A stretch of 64,000 nt of DNA, from positions 868,001 through 932,000 of the forward strand of contig NZ_CP011253.3 in the NCBI RefSeq assembly GCF_000972785.3, written 5' to 3'. The notes beneath the pieces are model-generated. The model saw only the letters and a program-made list of their open reading frames with translations. It did no database searches and had not been told where the DNA came from. This DNA is from Pandoraea oxalativorans. GTDB lineage: Bacteria > Pseudomonadota > Gammaproteobacteria > Burkholderiales > Burkholderiaceae. Positions 54,621 through 62,461 of the stretch are shown piece by piece. Every line of letters starts with the position of its first letter. The first letter of the stretch is position 1. The position numbers and the translations under genes were made by a program.

Positions 54621-54637
54621 AATACCGATTAGGTATT
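54621..54637. promoter_or_regulatory. Inverted repeat upstream of tetR (distal)
   Basis: AATACC-GATTA-GGTATT is a perfect 6-base inverted repeat 110 bases before the tetR start, in an AT-rich promoter region. A candidate operator. Confidence 0.4.
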
Positions 54638-54701
54638 CCGATCTAATAAATTCCTTGTTACCCCATGGACGTTTCCCAATAATAGGACGGCCGTTCGATT
54701 T

Positions 54702-54732
54702 TTTGGTTAGCATCGAAGAACGGATAACCAAA
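54702..54732. promoter_or_regulatory. Inverted repeat immediately before tetR
   Basis: TTTGGTTA (54702-54709) and TAACCAAA (54725-54732) are perfect 8-base arms separated by 15 bases, ending 14 bases before the tetR ATG. The 31-base span fits an autoregulatory TetR operator better than a hairpin. Confidence 0.5.
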
Positions 54733-54746
54733 GCGATGCAAAACAT

Positions 54747-55340
54747 ATGCGAAAGGGTGAACAGACACGTGCCGCGATCCTGAATGCCGCGCTTGAACTG
54801 GCGGGGCGGGATGGGCTTGAGGGGCTGACGATCGGCTTGCTGGCCGATCGTATGCAAATGAGCAAGAGCGGTGTCTTCGCGCACTTTGGGTCGCGCGAGG
54901 ATTTGCAGATCGAAGTGCTGATGGAATACCACCGGCGCTTCGATGAAGAAGTGTTCGCTCCCAGCATGGAGGCGCCGCGCGGCCTGCCGCGACTCAGAGC
55001 GCTGGTGGATCGCTGGATGGATAAGCGGATTCGCGAAGTAACGACGGGCTGCATCTATATCAGCGGCGCTGTCGAGTATGACGATCGTGCGGCCAGTCCG
55101 GTGCGCGAAGCCTTGGTGAAAAGCGTGCAGTTGTGGCGGTCCGCCCTGCTGCGCGCGATTACGCAAGCGAAGGAGGAGGGGCATCTGCGCCCGGACACCG
55201 ATCCGCGCCTGATGCTCTTTGAAATGTACAGCCTGACACTCGGCCTGCATCACGACGCGCGCTTCCTTCGGGACCCCGGCGCCGTCGACATGACCCGGGT
55301 GGCACTGGAAAAACTGATTTCGTCTTATCAGCGCGGGTGA
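54747..55340 (+). CDS. TetR family regulator of beta-oxidation operon
   Basis: A 197-residue TetR protein. The N-terminal HTH is at about residues 5-50 (EQTRAAILNAALELAGRDGLEGLTIGLLADRMQMSKSGVFAHFGSREDL). The C-terminal ligand domain (CIYISGAVEYDDRAASPVREALVKSVQLWRSALLRAITQAKEEGHL) resembles the TetR_C branch often adjacent to acyl-CoA dehydrogenase genes. It is 48 bases upstream of the acyl-CoA dehydrogenase gene and co-directional, so it likely represses itself and the fad operon, with an acyl-CoA as inducer (inference). Operator candidates lie at 54621 and 54702. Confidence 0.85.
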   Translation: MRKGEQTRAAILNAALELAGRDGLEGLTIGLLADRMQMSKSGVFAHFGSREDLQIEVLMEYHRRFDEEVFAPSMEAPRGLPRLRALVDRWMDKRIREVTTGCIYISGAVEYDDRAASPVREALVKSVQLWRSALLRAITQAKEEGHLRPDTDPRLMLFEMYSLTLGLHHDARFLRDPGAVDMTRVALEKLISSYQRG

Positions 55341-55388
55341 GGCGCGAGCCGTCCGCGATTCGATTCGATTTGTTCGGAGGAGTAGGTC

Positions 55389-57176
55389 ATGGGACAGTAC
55401 AACGCGCCGCTGCGCGACATGCAATTCGTCATGCACGAACTGCTGGGCGTGGAAAACGAATTGAAGGCGATGCCCAAGCACGCGGACATCGATGCCGACA
55501 CCATCAATCAGGTGCTCGAAGAAGCCGGCAAGTTCTGTAGCGAAGTCGTCTTCCCGCTCAATCAGGTGGGGGACCGCGAAGGCTGCAAATACGAAGGCGA
55601 TGGCGTCGTCACGACGCCCACGGGCTTCAAGGCGGCCTATGAGCAATATGTCGAAGCCGGCTGGCCGTCCCTGGCGTGCGATCCGGAATTCGGCGGTCAG
55701 GGACTGCCGCAGGTCGTGAACAACGCCCTGTACGAAATGCTCAACTCGGCCAACCAGGCATGGACGATGTATCCCGGCCTGTCGCACGGCGCTTACGAGT
55801 GTCTGCACGCCCACGGTACCCCCGAACAACAAGCCACCTATCTGCCGAAGATCGTCTCGGGCGAATGGACGGGCACGATGTGCCTGACCGAGCCGCACTG
55901 CGGCACCGACCTGGGCATGCTGCGCACGAAAGCCGAGCCGAATGGCGACGGTTCGTACGCCATTTCCGGCACCAAGATCTTCATCTCGGCGGGCGAGCAC
56001 GACATGGCCGCCAACATCGTCCACCTCGTGCTGGCACGTCTGCCGGACGCGCCGCCGGGAACGAAGGGCATCTCGCTGTTCGTCGTGCCGAAGTTCATCC
56101 CCGATGCGAACGGCGCACCGGGCCAACGCAACGGCATCAAGTGCGGCTCCATCGAACACAAGATGGGCATTCACGGCAACGCCACGTGCGTGATGAACCT
56201 CGACGACGCGAAGGGCTGGCTCGTCGGCGAACCGAACAAGGGCCTGAACGCCATGTTCGTGATGATGAACGCGGCGCGTCAGGGCGTTGGCATGCAAGGC
56301 ATGGGGCTGACCGAAGTCGCCTATCAGAACTCGCTGGTGTACGCGAAGGAACGCATTCAGATGCGCTCGCTCACCGGCCCGAAGGCACCGGACAAGCCCG
56401 CCGATCCCATCATCGTGCACCCGGACGTGCGTCGTATGCTGCTCACGCAGAAGGCCTATGTGGAAGGCGGTCGCGCGTTCTCGTACTGGACCGCGCTGCA
56501 CATCGACAAGGAACTGTCGCACGGCGACGAAGCCGAGCGTAAGGAAGCGGCCGACCTCGTCGCGCTGCTCACGCCGATCATCAAGGCGTTCCTCACGGAC
56601 AACGCTTTCGAGTGCACGAACCATGCCATGCAGATCTACGGCGGTCACGGGTTCATCTCCGAGTGGGGCATGGAGCAATACGTGCGCGATGCGCGTATCA
56701 ACATGATCTACGAAGGCACCAATTCGATTCAGGCGCTCGACCTGCTCGGCCGCAAGGTGCTTGGCGACATGGGCGCGAAGCTCAAGAAGTTCGGCAAGCT
56801 CGTGTCGGACTTCGTAGAAGCCGAAGGCACCAAGGAAGAGATGCAGGAGTTCATCAATCCGCTCGCGGATATCGGTGACAAGGTCCAGAAGCTGACGATG
56901 GAAATCGGCATGAAGGCAATGGCCAATCCGGATGAAGTGGGTGCGGCGTCCGTGCCGTATCAACGCGTGGTCGGCCATCTGGTCTTCGCGTACTTCTGGG
57001 CGCGCATGGCACGTATTGCACTGGACAAGCAAGGCAGCGGCGACAAGTTCTACGAATCGAAGCTTGCCACGGCGCGCTTCTACTTCGCCAAGTTGCTGCC
57101 GGAGACCGCGTCGCAAATTCGCATGGCCCGTGCCGGCGCGAAGACGCTGATGGAAGTCGACGTCGACCTGTTCTGA
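55389..57176 (+). CDS. Acyl-CoA dehydrogenase, FadE-type with C-terminal domain
   Basis: A 595-residue FAD enzyme that introduces the trans-2 double bond in acyl-CoA. GTMCLTEPHCGTDLGMLRTKAEPNGDGSYAISGTKIFIS is the middle-domain flavin/substrate signature, and NMIYEGTNSIQALDL near 438-452 holds the catalytic glutamate (E442 region). The protein has the extra C-terminal domain (GAKLKKFGKLVSDFVEAEGTKEEMQEFINPLADIGDKVQKLTMEIG) of the long-chain subgroup. GGAGGAG precedes the ATG. First enzyme gene of the operon with the hydratase/dehydrogenase fusion and thiolase. Confidence 0.93.
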   Translation: MGQYNAPLRDMQFVMHELLGVENELKAMPKHADIDADTINQVLEEAGKFCSEVVFPLNQVGDREGCKYEGDGVVTTPTGFKAAYEQYVEAGWPSLACDPEFGGQGLPQVVNNALYEMLNSANQAWTMYPGLSHGAYECLHAHGTPEQQATYLPKIVSGEWTGTMCLTEPHCGTDLGMLRTKAEPNGDGSYAISGTKIFISAGEHDMAANIVHLVLARLPDAPPGTKGISLFVVPKFIPDANGAPGQRNGIKCGSIEHKMGIHGNATCVMNLDDAKGWLVGEPNKGLNAMFVMMNAARQGVGMQGMGLTEVAYQNSLVYAKERIQMRSLTGPKAPDKPADPIIVHPDVRRMLLTQKAYVEGGRAFSYWTALHIDKELSHGDEAERKEAADLVALLTPIIKAFLTDNAFECTNHAMQIYGGHGFISEWGMEQYVRDARINMIYEGTNSIQALDLLGRKVLGDMGAKLKKFGKLVSDFVEAEGTKEEMQEFINPLADIGDKVQKLTMEIGMKAMANPDEVGAASVPYQRVVGHLVFAYFWARMARIALDKQGSGDKFYESKLATARFYFAKLLPETASQIRMARAGAKTLMEVDVDLF

Positions 57177-57193
57177 GAGCGGAGGAGATCACC

Positions 57194-59638
57194 GTGAGCC
57201 AAACCAACAAACCCCTGGTCGTACGCAAGGTCGCCGTGCTCGGCGCCGGCGTGATGGGGGCGCAGATTGCCGCGCACCTCGTCAACGCGAAAGTGCCCGT
57301 CGTACTGTTCGATCTGCCGGCCAAGGAAGGCCCGAAGAATGGCGTCGTCACGCGCGCCATCGAGAGCCTGAAGAAACTGAGCCCTGCGCCGTTCGCCGAC
57401 AAGGCCGACGCACAATACATCGAAGCCGCGAACTACGAGGACGACCTCGAAAAGCTCGCTGGCTGCGACGTGGTGATCGAAGCGATCGCCGAGCGTATGG
57501 ACTGGAAGCACGACCTGTACAAGAAGGTTTCGCCGCATCTGGCCAAGCACGCGATCTTCGCGTCGAACACGTCGGGCCTGTCGATCACCGAACTTTCGGA
57601 AGGCTTCGACGCCGATTTGAAGGCACGTTTTTGCGGCGTGCACTTCTTCAACCCGCCGCGTTACATGCATCTGGTCGAGTTGATCCCGACCGCAACGACC
57701 GCGCCGGAGATCCTCGATCAGCTCGAAACGTTCCTCACGTCCACGCTCGGTAAGGGTGTGGTGCGTGCGAAGGACACGCCGAACTTCATCGCGAACCGTG
57801 TCGGTGTCTTCTCGATTCTGGCGGTGTTCGCCGAGGCGCAGAAGTTCGGCATTCCGTTCGACGTCGTCGACGACCTGACGGGCAGCAAGCTCGGTCGCGC
57901 CAAGTCGGCCACGTTCCGCACCGCAGACGTGGTGGGTCTGGACACGATGGCGCACGTCATCAAGACGATGCAGGACGGCCTGAAGGACGACCCGTTCGCC
58001 CCGACGTACGCTACGCCGCCTGTGCTCAAGGCACTGGTCGAGAAGGGCGCGCTCGGCCAGAAGACCGGCGCGGGCTTCTACAAGAAGGAAGGCAAGGTCA
58101 TCAAGGTGCTCGACCCGCAAACGGGTGAGTACGTCGAGTCGGGCAAGAAGGCCGACGAAATGGTCGCGCGCATTTTGAAGAAGGCACCGGCGGAGCGTCT
58201 GCGTCTGCTGCGCGAGTCGACCAACCCGCAGGCACAGTTCTTGTGGGCCGTGTTCCGCGACGTCTTCCATTACATCGGCGTGTATCTGGAGCAGATCGCC
58301 GATAACGCACGCGAAGTCGACTTCGCGATCCGCTGGGGCTTCGGCTGGACCACGGGCCCGTTCGAAGACTGGCAGGCGGCGGGCTGGAAGGACATCGCCC
58401 AGTGGGTGCAGGAAGACATCGACGCGGGCAAGGCTCTGTCGAACGCCCCGCTGCCCAAGTGGGTGACGGGCGGTAAAGTGGCCGAAGCCGGTGGCGTTCA
58501 CACCGCGCAAGGCTCGTACAATCCGGCAAAGGACGCCTTCGTGCCGCGCAGCACGCTGCCGGTGTATCAGCGTCAGGTGTTCCCGGCCTCGCTCGTGGGT
58601 GAGGCCAGCGCCGATCCGCGCAAGTTCGGCAAGACCATCGAAGAGACCGACGCCGTGCGTCTGTGGGTCGACGAGACCCCGGGCCAGGACGACGTGCTGA
58701 TCGTCTCGTTCAAGACGAAGATGAACACCATCGGGCCGGACGTCATCGACGGTCTGACGCGCGCCATCGATCTGGCCGAGCAGCAGTATCGCGGCGTGGT
58801 CGTGTGGCAGCCGACGTCGCTCAAGCTCGGCGCGCCGGGCGGTCCGTTCTCTGCCGGGGCCGATCTGGAAGCCGCCATGCCCGCTTTCATGATGGGCGGC
58901 GCCAAGGGGACCGAGCCGTTCATCAAGAAGTTCCAGGACGGCATGATGCGTGTGAAGTATGCGCAGGTGCCGGTCGTCTCGGCCGTGTCCGGCATCGCGC
59001 TGGGCGGTGGCTGCGAACTGCTGCTCCATAGCGCCAAGCGCGTGGCGGCGCTGGAGAGCTACATCGGTCTCGTGGAAGTCGGCGTCGGCCTCGTGCCGGG
59101 CGGCGGGGGCCTTAAGGAAGCGGCGATCCGCGCGGCCGAAGCGGCTACCGCCGCCGGTAGCGTCCAGTATTTGCAGTTCGTGACGAAGTCGTTCACCAAC
59201 GCCGCGATGGCGAAGGTCTCGGCCTCCGCGCTCGACGCCCGCGACATGGGCTATCTCAAGCCGTCGGACACCATCGTCTACAACGTGCACGAACTGCTGT
59301 CGGTCGCCCGCAACGAAGCGCGCGCGCTGTCGGTGGCCGGTTACCGTCCGCCGCTCAAGCCGGCAGGCATTCCGGTGGCAGGCCGCTCGGGCGTGTCGAC
59401 GATCAAGGCGTCGCTCGTGAATATGCGCGACGGCAACTTCATCTCGGCGCACGACTTCCTGATCGCCTCGCGCATTGCCGAAGCCGTGTGCGGCGGCGAC
59501 GTCGAAGCGGGCAGCCTCGTGAACGAAGAATGGCTGCTGGCGCTTGAGCGTCGCGCCTTCATCGAACTGCTGGGCACGTCGAAGACCCAGGAACGCATCA
59601 TGGGCATGCTGCAGACCGGCAAGCCGGTGCGCAACTAA
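57194..59638 (+). CDS. 3-hydroxyacyl-CoA dehydrogenase / enoyl-CoA hydratase fusion
   Basis: An 814-residue bifunctional beta-oxidation enzyme. Unlike E. coli FadB, the NAD-binding dehydrogenase comes first (VLGAGVMGAQIAAHL, GxGxxG at residues 17-22, then VHFFNPPRYMHLVELIPT and TPNFIANRVGVFSILAVF), and the crotonase domain comes after about residue 490 (FSAGADLEAAMPAF and VSAVSGIALGGGCELLLHSAKRVAALESYIGLVEVGVGLVPGGGG). Start is GTG 57194 with GGAGGAG upstream. It is 17 bases after the acyl-CoA dehydrogenase and 17 before the thiolase. Confidence 0.95.
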   Translation: MSQTNKPLVVRKVAVLGAGVMGAQIAAHLVNAKVPVVLFDLPAKEGPKNGVVTRAIESLKKLSPAPFADKADAQYIEAANYEDDLEKLAGCDVVIEAIAERMDWKHDLYKKVSPHLAKHAIFASNTSGLSITELSEGFDADLKARFCGVHFFNPPRYMHLVELIPTATTAPEILDQLETFLTSTLGKGVVRAKDTPNFIANRVGVFSILAVFAEAQKFGIPFDVVDDLTGSKLGRAKSATFRTADVVGLDTMAHVIKTMQDGLKDDPFAPTYATPPVLKALVEKGALGQKTGAGFYKKEGKVIKVLDPQTGEYVESGKKADEMVARILKKAPAERLRLLRESTNPQAQFLWAVFRDVFHYIGVYLEQIADNAREVDFAIRWGFGWTTGPFEDWQAAGWKDIAQWVQEDIDAGKALSNAPLPKWVTGGKVAEAGGVHTAQGSYNPAKDAFVPRSTLPVYQRQVFPASLVGEASADPRKFGKTIEETDAVRLWVDETPGQDDVLIVSFKTKMNTIGPDVIDGLTRAIDLAEQQYRGVVVWQPTSLKLGAPGGPFSAGADLEAAMPAFMMGGAKGTEPFIKKFQDGMMRVKYAQVPVVSAVSGIALGGGCELLLHSAKRVAALESYIGLVEVGVGLVPGGGGLKEAAIRAAEAATAAGSVQYLQFVTKSFTNAAMAKVSASALDARDMGYLKPSDTIVYNVHELLSVARNEARALSVAGYRPPLKPAGIPVAGRSGVSTIKASLVNMRDGNFISAHDFLIASRIAEAVCGGDVEAGSLVNEEWLLALERRAFIELLGTSKTQERIMGMLQTGKPVRN

Positions 59639-59655
59639 GCCGACCGGAGACTGAC

Positions 59656-60855
59656 ATGAGCAAACAACTGCAAGACGCCTATATCGTTGCCGCCACGCGT
59701 GCGCCGATCGGCAAGGCACCCAAGGGCAGCTACAAGAACACGCGTCCGGACGATCTGCTCGCGACCATCCTCAAGAGCACACTCGCTCAGGTGCCGGATC
59801 TCGATCCGAAGGTCATCGAGGACGCGATCATCGGCTGCGCCATCCCCGAAGCCCAGCAGGGCCTGAACGTGGCGCGTATCGGTGCGCTGCTCTCGGGACT
59901 GCCGAATACGGTCGGCGGTGTTACCGTCAACCGTTTCTGCGCCTCGGGCCTGACCGCACTCGCGATGGCGGCCGACCGTATTCGTGTGGGTGAGGCCGAC
60001 GCCATGATCGCTGGCGGCATCGAAAGCATGAGCATGGTGCCGATGATGGGCAACACGCCGTCGCTCTCGCCGTCGATCTTCGAGCGCGACGAGAACGTGG
60101 GCATCGCCTACGGCATGGGCCTGACCGCCGAGAAGGTCGCGCAGCAGTGGGGCGTGACCCGCGAAGCGCAGGATGCCTTCGCGCTGGCCTCGCACCAGAA
60201 GGCGATCAAGGCCCAGCAAGCCGGTGAGTTCACGAACGAGATCACGCCGATCGAGATCGTCGAGCGTTTCCCGAATCTCGCAACCGGCGAAGTGTCGGTC
60301 AAGACGCGCACGCTCTCGCTCGACGAAGGTCCGCGTCCCGACACGTCCATCGAAGGGCTGGGCAAGCTGCGTCCCGTGTTCGCTAACAAGGGGTCGGTGA
60401 CGGCCGGTAACAGCTCGCAGACGTCGGACGGCGCGGGTGCGCTGCTCGTCGTGAGCGAAAAGATCCTCAAGCAGTTCAACCTCACGCCGCTCGCGCGTTT
60501 CGTGTCGTTCGCCGTACGCGGCGTGCCGCCCGAGATCATGGGCATCGGACCGAAGGAAGCGATTCCGGCGGCGCTGCGTGCCGCAGGGCTGAGCCAGCAG
60601 GACATGGACTGGATCGAACTGAACGAAGCGTTCGCCGCGCAGGCGCTCGCCGTCATCAAGGATCTGGACCTCGACACCAGCAAGGTCAACCCGATGGGCG
60701 GCGCCATTGCGCTGGGTCACCCGCTGGGCGCGACCGGTGCGATCCGCGCTGCGACCGTGGTGCACGCGCTGCGCCGTCACAATCTGAAGTACGGCATGGT
60801 GACGATGTGCGTGGGCACCGGCATGGGCGCGGCGGGCATCATCGAGCGCATGTAA
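59656..60855 (+). CDS. fadA: Acetyl-CoA C-acyltransferase (3-ketoacyl-CoA thiolase)
   Basis: A 399-residue thiolase. Cys95 in VNRFCASGLTALAMAADRI is the acylated nucleophile, His near 355 in GGAIALGHPLGATGAIR and Cys near 386 in MCVGTGMGAAGIIERM complete the active site. The motif NEAFAAQALAVIKDL is typical of degradative FadA-type enzymes. It cleaves 3-ketoacyl-CoA to acetyl-CoA and a shortened acyl-CoA. Third enzyme of the operon, ATG with CCGGAGA upstream. Confidence 0.95.
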   Translation: MSKQLQDAYIVAATRAPIGKAPKGSYKNTRPDDLLATILKSTLAQVPDLDPKVIEDAIIGCAIPEAQQGLNVARIGALLSGLPNTVGGVTVNRFCASGLTALAMAADRIRVGEADAMIAGGIESMSMVPMMGNTPSLSPSIFERDENVGIAYGMGLTAEKVAQQWGVTREAQDAFALASHQKAIKAQQAGEFTNEITPIEIVERFPNLATGEVSVKTRTLSLDEGPRPDTSIEGLGKLRPVFANKGSVTAGNSSQTSDGAGALLVVSEKILKQFNLTPLARFVSFAVRGVPPEIMGIGPKEAIPAALRAAGLSQQDMDWIELNEAFAAQALAVIKDLDLDTSKVNPMGGAIALGHPLGATGAIRAATVVHALRRHNLKYGMVTMCVGTGMGAAGIIERM

Positions 60856-61000
60856 GTCAGCGGATGCCGTCGGTGCGCGGGCGGCACGTCAGACACTACG
60901 ATTGACGACGGCTCAGGACGCCGGGGTGCGGTTTCGCGAATGCGTGGCTGCCCCCGGCGTCGTCATCTGTCGCTATTGAGACACCGAGGAGACACACACG

Positions 61001-61768
61001 ATGGAAGACGTATTGGTGCAGCGTCAGGGCGCGGTGCAGGTGCTCACGCTCAACCGCGTTCAGAAGAAAAACGCGATCACCGCCGACATGTATCAGGCGC
61101 TCGCCGACGGGATCAACGAAGCCGAAGACGACGCGTCGCTGCGCGTGATCCTGATTCAGGGCCAGCCCGAAGCCTTCTCGGCGGGCAACGACCTCGAAGA
61201 TTTTCTGAAAAATCCTCCCAGGGACGAGAGCGCCCCCGTGTTCCAGTTCCTGCGTGCGATCAGTCAGGCGACCAAGCCGGTCGTGGCCGCCGTGGCGGGC
61301 AATGCCGTCGGTGTGGGCACGACGATGCTGCTGCACTGCGACGTGGTCTACGCGGCCGATTCGGCCCGTTTCGCGCTGCCGTTCTCCCAGTTGGCGCTGT
61401 GTCCGGAGGCGGCGTCGAGCTGGCTGCTACCGCGTGTGTCGGGCTATCAGCGCGCCGCCGAGAAGCTGCTTTTCGGTGAGCCGTTCGATGTGAACGAAGC
61501 GGTCGCGATGGGCTTCGTCAATCGGATCGTGCCCGCCGCCGAGCTGGCAGCGTTCGCGGCGAAGCGTGCTGCGCAACTGGCCGCCATGCCTGCCGGGTCG
61601 CTGCGCGTGACCAAGCAACTGATGAAGGCTGACGGCGCAAGCGACGTACAGGCACGCATTGGCGAGGAGGGCGTCGAGTTCGCCAAGCGTTTGCTGTCGC
61701 CCGAGGCCCGGGAAGCCTTCACCGCCTTCTTCGAGAAGCGCAAGCCGGATTTCACCAGGATTTCGTAA
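61001..61768 (+). CDS. Enoyl-CoA hydratase/isomerase family protein
   Basis: A 255-residue single-domain crotonase. AFSAGNDLEDFLKNPP is the first oxyanion-hole segment and AAVAGNAVGVGTTMLLHCDVVYAADSARFALPFSQLALCPEAASSWLLPRVSGYQRAAEKLLFGEPFDVNEAVAMGFVNRIV the second, with an acidic residue at the PEAASSWLL position. The protein resembles monofunctional enoyl-CoA hydratases that supplement the fusion enzyme for other chain types. ATG 61001 follows GAGGAG. The gap from the thiolase is 145 bases, so it may have its own promoter. A terminator follows. Confidence 0.9.
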   Translation: MEDVLVQRQGAVQVLTLNRVQKKNAITADMYQALADGINEAEDDASLRVILIQGQPEAFSAGNDLEDFLKNPPRDESAPVFQFLRAISQATKPVVAAVAGNAVGVGTTMLLHCDVVYAADSARFALPFSQLALCPEAASSWLLPRVSGYQRAAEKLLFGEPFDVNEAVAMGFVNRIVPAAELAAFAAKRAAQLAAMPAGSLRVTKQLMKADGASDVQARIGEEGVEFAKRLLSPEAREAFTAFFEKRKPDFTRIS

Positions 61769-61810
61769 GGTCTGCCGCCCTCGGACCGTCGGTCCATGCG
61801 GTGAAAAGAC

Positions 61811-61852
61811 AAACGCCGCACGCCCCCGATTCGCGAGGCGTGCGGCGTTTTT
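61811..61852. terminator. Bidirectional terminator between hydratase and thioesterase genes
   Basis: AACGCCGCACGCC (61812-61824) pairs with GGCGTGCGGCGTT (61837-61849), 13 bp with a 12-base loop, then TTTTT. It serves both convergent genes. Confidence 0.92.
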
Positions 61853-61900
61853 ATGTGTGGCACCTGTCGGACGGTCGCACGAGGTCACCGTCCCGGAGAC

Positions 61901-62320
61901 TCAACTGACGGCGTCGAGCTTCGGCAGCGGGCGCGGACGGCGGTCTTCGTCGGTCGCCACGTACGTCACCATCGCCTCGGTCACTTTGACGATCTCGTGC
62001 GACAGGCGCATGCGCTGGGCGTACGCCTCGACATAGACGGTAATCGACGTGTTGCCCGTCTTGACGATGGTCGCGTAGAAGCTGAGCAAGTCGCCTACGA
62101 AGACCGGCTCCTTGAACAGGAACGAATTGACGGCGATGGTCGCCACACGGCCGTTGGCGCGTTGTGCAGCGGGGATCGATCCGGCGATGTCGACCTGTGA
62201 CATGATCCAGCCGCCGAAGACGTCGCCATGGGCGTTGGCGTCGGCGGGCATGGGCATCACGCGCAACGCCAGTTCTTTTTCTTCGGGCAGGGCCGTGAGG
62301 GCAGGGGTCGGGGTACTCAT
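61901..62320 (-). CDS. Acyl-CoA thioesterase (YciA/hot-dog type)
   Basis: A 139-residue hot-dog-fold thioesterase. LRVMPMPADANAHGDVFGGWIMSQVDIAG carries the conserved N-x-x-G-D-x-x-G-G-W-I-M active-site segment of the YciA/BACH family, followed by VATIAVNSFLFKEPVFVGDLLSFYATIVKTGNTSITVYVEAYAQ. It hydrolyses short to long acyl-CoA thioesters. The frame is open far upstream but the ATG at 62320 (MSTPTPALTAL) has AAGGA upstream and begins the family region. It is convergent with the beta-oxidation operon, divergent from the ABC exporter. Confidence 0.93.
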   Translation of the reverse strand: MSTPTPALTALPEEKELALRVMPMPADANAHGDVFGGWIMSQVDIAGSIPAAQRANGRVATIAVNSFLFKEPVFVGDLLSFYATIVKTGNTSITVYVEAYAQRMRLSHEIVKVTEAMVTYVATDEDRRPRPLPKLDAVS

Positions 62321-62461
62321 GAGGTTCCTTGCTAGAGCGGGAAAGCCGGCCGGCGTCGATTTGGCGCGGTTCAGCGCGCGTCGCCGGGTTCTGCGAAAAT
62401 ACGTCATCGACGATTCTAGCGGAAAGCCCTCTCCCGAGCCGGACGCCGCCCCACCCCCACC

